From: an uncultured Mycolicibacterium sp.
GTDB taxonomy: Bacteria; Actinomycetota; Actinomycetes; Mycobacteriales; Mycobacteriaceae
Assembly: GCF_937941905.1 (NCBI RefSeq)
Contig: NZ_CALDGS010000017.1
Span: 1-7,284, forward strand
Length of the DNA stretch: 7,284 bases
Direction of reading: 5' to 3'
The translations under genes were made by a program, and so were the position numbers. A model generated the notes under the pieces. The model searched no databases, was not told the DNA's origin, and was given only the letters and a program-made list of their open reading frames with translations. How positions within the stretch are numbered: the first letter of the stretch is position 1; the number at the start of each line of letters is the position of its first letter. This document shows positions 4,915 through 7,284 of the stretch, in pieces.

Positions 4915-5895
4915 TCACCACACGCCGTCGGACACGACGTAGCCGCCCCGGCCGCCGAGCGGCACCACCGTCTGCGGATCCACCGGCGGGAACGGCCCGG
5001 CCTTCACCCCGAGCAGCTCGTCGACACCCCGCACGCCGGCCAGCGCGGCCGCCGGCGCCAGATCCGCGGCGTCGGCGTCGTAGGAGTCGAACCACGGCAA
5101 CCCGGCCTCGACATAGGCGTCCCGGTCCACCGGTGTCGGCGGCGGCACCTCACCGGTGATGGCGGTCCACTGCGCCGCCGAGCACAGATGCACGAACACC
5201 CGCTTCGCGCCGGCCTCGTCGTAGTCCGACAGCGGCCGCTCGTCGGCGTAGACCTCCTGCCGCATCCGGCCACCCGCACCCAGCCCCATATCGGCACAGG
5301 CGAGTACCGCACAACCGTCCTGATCGTCGAACGCCGACCCGTCGGACGAGGCGACCGGCTGTGCGGCCCGCCAGCGCGCCAGCGCCTGCGGGGTCAGCCC
5401 GACCGCCCGCAGCTGGATCCCGCCGTGGTCCTCGCGGCCGGTAAGCTGCGACTCGACCGTGACTCCGGCGCCGAGCGGCACCGCGACGAACTGTCGGATA
5501 AAGCCCGCCCCGGCGTTGATCCCGTCCAGCCAGGGCTGCTCCGGCAGCACGACGTAGTTCTGCGGCTCCCGGTCCAGCCGCTCCGCCCAGGGCCGGCCGC
5601 TGACCGCGCACACCTTGCCGACGCCGACCTGCAGCGCCGCCGGCTCGTCGGCTTCGAAGTCCAGCCACAGTGCCTCTCGCTGGTAGATCGGCAGCATCAC
5701 CCCGCCCCGCGCCAGCCACTGCGCCGGCGCGGTATCCGGATAGTCGCTCACCCGGCGCAGCGGAAACCGGCCCAACCCCGGCGGCAATGGGTGCAGCCCG
5801 GACTCCGGGATCCGCAGCGTGCGCTGGAACGTCACCCGCACCGGACCGATCACGAGCCGATCCCGCTCGATCCTGACCCCCGTGTCCGCCGTCAT
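4915..5895 (-). CDS. Conserved uncharacterised protein, 326 aa
   Basis: Starts at an ATG with a strong Shine-Dalgarno (GGGGAGGAG, 4 nt upstream). It is cytoplasmic by appearance: no signal peptide and no membrane segment. Visible landmarks are G-V-M-L-P-I-Y-Q-R-E-A-L-W-L (residues 65-78), V-G-V-G-K-V-C-A-V-S-G (90-100), Y-V-V-L-P-E-Q-P-W-L-D-G-I (114-126) and G-F-I-R-Q-F-V-A-V-P-L-G (131-142). They are followed by an acidic, Asp/Ala-rich C-terminal third ending in a G-G-R-G-G-Y-V segment. I have an impression that proteins with this Y-Q-R-E-A-L-W and Q-P-W-L-D-G-I pattern recur in actinobacteria and other phyla annotated as hypothetical; I know of no function. It is upstream of and codirectional with trpB2, and divergent from the membrane-protein gene at 6008. 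Confidence 0.88.
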   Translation of the reverse strand: MTADTGVRIERDRLVIGPVRVTFQRTLRIPESGLHPLPPGLGRFPLRRVSDYPDTAPAQWLARGGVMLPIYQREALWLDFEADEPAALQVGVGKVCAVSGRPWAERLDREPQNYVVLPEQPWLDGINAGAGFIRQFVAVPLGAGVTVESQLTGREDHGGIQLRAVGLTPQALARWRAAQPVASSDGSAFDDQDGCAVLACADMGLGAGGRMRQEVYADERPLSDYDEAGAKRVFVHLCSAAQWTAITGEVPPPTPVDRDAYVEAGLPWFDSYDADAADLAPAAALAGVRGVDELLGVKAGPFPPVDPQTVVPLGGRGGYVVSDGVW

Positions 5896-5969
5896 GTGCT
5901 CCTCCCCTTCCGGTCGGAACCCTTCCTAGCAGCCGGCTCCGACAAGCCCGGTCGCCGAGCACGTCCTCG

Positions 5970-5988
5970 CTACTATCCGCGGTAGTAG
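5970..5988. promoter_or_regulatory. Palindromic operator candidate in divergent intergenic region
   Basis: CTACTA (5970-5975) and TAGTAG (5983-5988) form a perfect 6+6 bp inverted repeat around a 7-bp GC-rich centre. It lies in the 112-bp gap between the divergent 326-aa gene and the membrane-protein gene, just upstream of the latter's proposed -10 at 5995, so a bound dimer would cover the -35 and spacer. The ACTA/TAGT-rich arms recall operators of winged-helix BlaI/CopY-type repressors, but that link is only a resemblance. No regulator gene is adjacent. Confidence 0.5.
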
Positions 5989-5994
5989 GGGCGG

Positions 5995-6000
5995 TACGCT
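5995..6000 (+). promoter_or_regulatory. Candidate -10 of leaderless promoter for membrane-protein gene
   Basis: TACGCT (TANNNT) ends 7 nt before the GTG at 6008. No Shine-Dalgarno precedes the GTG, so the transcript probably starts at or within a base of it. Confidence 0.45.
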
Positions 6001-6007
6001 ATGGGCC

Positions 6008-6544
6008 GTGAATTCCCCGGCAAACGGTGCGGGCACACTGCGTGGCGCCCTTGTCGGGTTCTGGTCCGCGGCGCTGTCGGCGCTGGCCCACGGCGTCGCC
6101 GGCGGTCACCTGCCGGGCGGCGGGACGGTGGCCGTCCTGGTGCTGGCCTGCGCGGCGGTCGGCGCGCTGGCGGGCGCGTTGTTCGCCGAGGATCGCCGAT
6201 TCCAACTGCTGCTGCTCACCGGGGCGCTGCTGTCCGGGCAGGCGGTCGGTCACGTCGTGCTGACCGCGGCCGCCGGCCCCGGCGCCCACGGCGCACCCCC
6301 GGTCTCGGTCGGGATGGTGCTCATGCACCTGCTCGCCGCGGTGGTGTGCGCGGTGCTCATCAGTCTGGTCGAGCACCTGTACGCGGTGTGCGCGTCGGCA
6401 CTGTGCTGGCTGCGCCTGTTCTTCGCCGCTCGGTCGCGTCCGGCGCGGGTGGCGCTCTCCTGGCCGACGGAACCGCCCGTCGTGCCTCGTCTCGTGGTCG
6501 CCCCGGGCGGAACACGCGCTCCGCCTGCGTATTCCTGCCGCTGA
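6008..6544 (+). CDS. Four-helix integral membrane protein with conserved-type histidines, putative metal-related
   Basis: A 178-residue hydrophobic protein. Likely membrane segments are at about 11-33, 40-60, 66-89 and 101-122, with a hydrophobic stretch 123-139 and a basic, Pro-rich cytoplasmic-type tail to 178. Histidines sit in or beside the helices: A-H-G-V-A-G-G-H-L-P (H28, H34), G-Q-A-V-G-H (H82), G-A-H-G (H94), L-M-H-L-L-A-A (H107) and V-E-H-L (H123). This A-H-x-x-A-G-G-H-x-P, G-Q-x-x-x-H, H-L-x-A-A layout resembles small actinobacterial membrane proteins encoded next to copper-handling genes (YcnI/DUF1775, copper chaperones). That association is from memory and not tested here. The downstream histidine-rich protein fits a metal role. 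Start choice: GTG at 6008, with a TANNNT element 7 nt upstream and no competing start with a ribosome site. Confidence 0.82.
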   Translation: MNSPANGAGTLRGALVGFWSAALSALAHGVAGGHLPGGGTVAVLVLACAAVGALAGALFAEDRRFQLLLLTGALLSGQAVGHVVLTAAAGPGAHGAPPVSVGMVLMHLLAAVVCAVLISLVEHLYAVCASALCWLRLFFAARSRPARVALSWPTEPPVVPRLVVAPGGTRAPPAYSCR

Positions 6545-6709
6545 CCGGCGCTTTTACATCACCCGGTGACGCCCGTTGTGCACCGGGCCGTAATCGCCTG
6601 CCCCCGAAACGATTCCGGGGTGCAGGACCTAGTCAGGCAGGACCGCAGGCGTGCGGTGGCGCATGCGTTGCGCTGCCCGTCGGCGGATGACACCACGAGG
6701 AACGAATCG
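6545..6709 (+). promoter_or_regulatory. Structured 165-nt intercistronic region
   Basis: No gene is visible here. It holds two stacked hairpins: CCCGGTG (6562-6568) with CACCGGG (6581-6587), 12-nt loop; and a longer one from 6597 to 6626. In the latter CCTGC pairs with GCAGG, CCCCG with CGGGG, and AA with TT around an ACGA loop, giving 12 bp with two single-base bulges. Then GCAGGACC occurs twice (6622-6629, 6637-6644), the first copy overlapping the end of hairpin 2, with AGTCAG between them. The Shine-Dalgarno GAGGAA (6697-6702) for the next gene follows. The second hairpin could be a terminator for the membrane-protein gene, or the whole could be a cis-regulatory RNA for the His-rich gene. 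A TCACC-C-GGTGA palindrome (6559-6569) is a further possible protein site. Confidence 0.5.
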
Positions 6710-7284
6710 ATGACTGTTTCCAGGAAGGTTGCCGTACCGATGTGCGGCATCGCACTCGTCTCTGTCGCCGCGCTCGGGGCGTGGCAGCTGCTCGACCCGG
6801 CCCCCGAGCAGGTCACCTCGAGCAAGGTGGTCAGGACCGAGATACCGCTTCCCGGCCACGACCACCCAACCCACAGCCACCACCACGACCATGCCGACCA
6901 TGCCGGTCCCGAGCACGCCGGGCAGGACCATGCCGCCCACGCCGCGGCGGGGCACGAGCACACCGGCCACGCGGGACACGCCGCCGGTGAGCATGCGGAA
7001 CACGACAACACCCACGGTGACCACGATGATCACGGCGACCACGGGGACCATGCCGGTCACGGCGTGCTGTTGGCCGCCGGGCACAGCCACGACGCCCACG
7101 GTGGGCACGCCGGCCACGGTGCCGGCGCCGGTGGCCATGGCGGGCACGGTGGCCATGGCGGCGGGGATGACCACAGCGGACACGGCGGCGGAGGCGGCCA
7201 CGCCGACCATGGCGGGCATACCGGTGGTGGGGATGACCATTCCGACCATGGCGGGCATACCGGTGGTGGGGATGACCATTCCGA
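6710..7284 (+). CDS. Membrane-anchored extremely histidine-rich protein, putative metal-binding (3' truncated by window)
   Basis: Open from an ATG with Shine-Dalgarno GAGGAA 7 nt upstream to the window end without a stop; 191 codons are visible. Residues 1-6 are basic-polar (MTVSRK) and 8-27 form one hydrophobic segment, an uncleaved signal anchor or signal peptide with no lipobox. A linker to residue 48 leads into a low-complexity domain of His, Gly, Asp and Ala. I count 40 His in residues 50-191, including H-S-H-H-H-D-H (55-61) and many H-A-D-H, G-H-x-x-H and D-D-H-S units. Such density implies binding of divalent metals (Ni, Co, Zn, Cu) outside the membrane, as a buffer or donor. Repeats become exact towards the end: an 18-bp period at 7130 onward and a 39-bp unit at 7205 onward. 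It probably works with the membrane protein encoded just upstream. The C-terminus, and any further domain, is not visible. Confidence 0.85.
   Translation, partial: MTVSRKVAVPMCGIALVSVAALGAWQLLDPAPEQVTSSKVVRTEIPLPGHDHPTHSHHHDHADHAGPEHAGQDHAAHAAAGHEHTGHAGHAAGEHAEHDNTHGDHDDHGDHGDHAGHGVLLAAGHSHDAHGGHAGHGAGAGGHGGHGGHGGGDDHSGHGGGGGHADHGGHTGGGDDHSDHGGHTGGGDDHS
7130..7161 (+). repeat. 18-bp-period repeat within the His-rich gene
   Basis: The 14-base block GGTGGCCATGGCGG occurs at 7130-7143 and again at 7148-7161, an 18-bp step equal to six codons (G-G-H-G-G-H). The step is a multiple of three, so copy changes keep the frame. Confidence 0.7.
7205..7282 (+). repeat. Exact 39-bp tandem repeat, two copies to window edge
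   Basis: Bases 7205-7243 and 7244-7282 are identical. Each encodes the 13-residue unit DHGGHTGGGDDHS. The final two bases, GA, match the start of a third unit, so the array may continue. All four histidine codons in the unit are CAT, although CAC is more frequent in the rest of the domain. Identity at synonymous sites points to recent duplication. Confidence 0.95.

Noticed and set aside
3602..4942. 446-codon plus-strand frame opposite trpB2
   Set aside because: Antisense shadow in GC-rich DNA; its product is low-complexity Gly/Arg/Val/His while the opposite strand encodes an intact TrpB2 with all catalytic motifs.
6001..6690. 229-codon plus-strand frame overlapping the membrane-protein gene and the intercistronic gap
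   Set aside because: Arg/Gly-rich translation typical of an out-of-frame reading; the 6008-6544 frame gives clean membrane helices and has a promoter match.
6629..7279. Long minus-strand open frame (216 codons) opposite the His-rich gene
   Set aside because: It is the mirror of an in-frame tandem-repeat gene: repeats in multiples of three keep antisense frames open. It has no Shine-Dalgarno and gives a Val/Met/Pro-rich low-complexity product.
7130..7284. CRISPR-like array
   Set aside because: The units are directly contiguous without spacers and encode a continuous protein repeat.

Overview
The window looks like chromosomal DNA from a high-GC actinobacterium, most likely a Mycobacterium/Mycolicibacterium-type organism. 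The evidence is uniformly GC-rich codon use, frequent GTG starts, two TetR repressors each divergent from a neighbour, a short secreted protein of mycobacterial style, and several genes with a TANNNT -10 hexamer only 6-7 nt before the start codon and no Shine-Dalgarno. That last arrangement is typical of the leaderless transcripts common in mycobacteria. There is no sign of phage, IS element, tRNA, rRNA or CRISPR. No gene-free stretch exceeds about 170 bp.

Layout. (1) 1-715: the 5' end of a GNAT-type acetyltransferase (minus) divergent from a TetR regulator (plus), with a perfect 10+10 bp palindrome between them as the obvious operator. (2) 727-1128: a small secreted four-cysteine protein (minus), convergent with that TetR. 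(3) 1215-3142: a second TetR (minus) divergent from a class A FAD-dependent monooxygenase (plus), a classic repressor/oxidoreductase pair. (4) 3143-3543: a 170-nt leader with two clean hairpins, a 46-residue highly charged small protein, then two back-to-back strong hairpin terminators. (5) 3551-5895 (minus): an uncharacterised conserved protein of 326 aa followed by a stand-alone TrpB2-type tryptophan synthase beta chain with no trpA beside it. (6) 6008-7284 (plus): a four-helix membrane protein with conserved-looking histidines, a structured 165-nt intercistronic region, and a membrane-anchored extremely histidine-rich protein that runs off the window end inside exact 39-bp tandem repeats.

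The most unusual part is region 6, which I read as a metal-handling module. The open frame covers 191 residues with 40 histidines, all 40 falling in the last 142 residues. It sits downstream of a His-bearing integral membrane protein and is preceded by two stacked RNA hairpins. The metal, the missing C-terminus and the regulator cannot be settled from this window. Second in interest are the structured leader and small protein of region 4, and the repeated leaderless promoter architecture at four genes.
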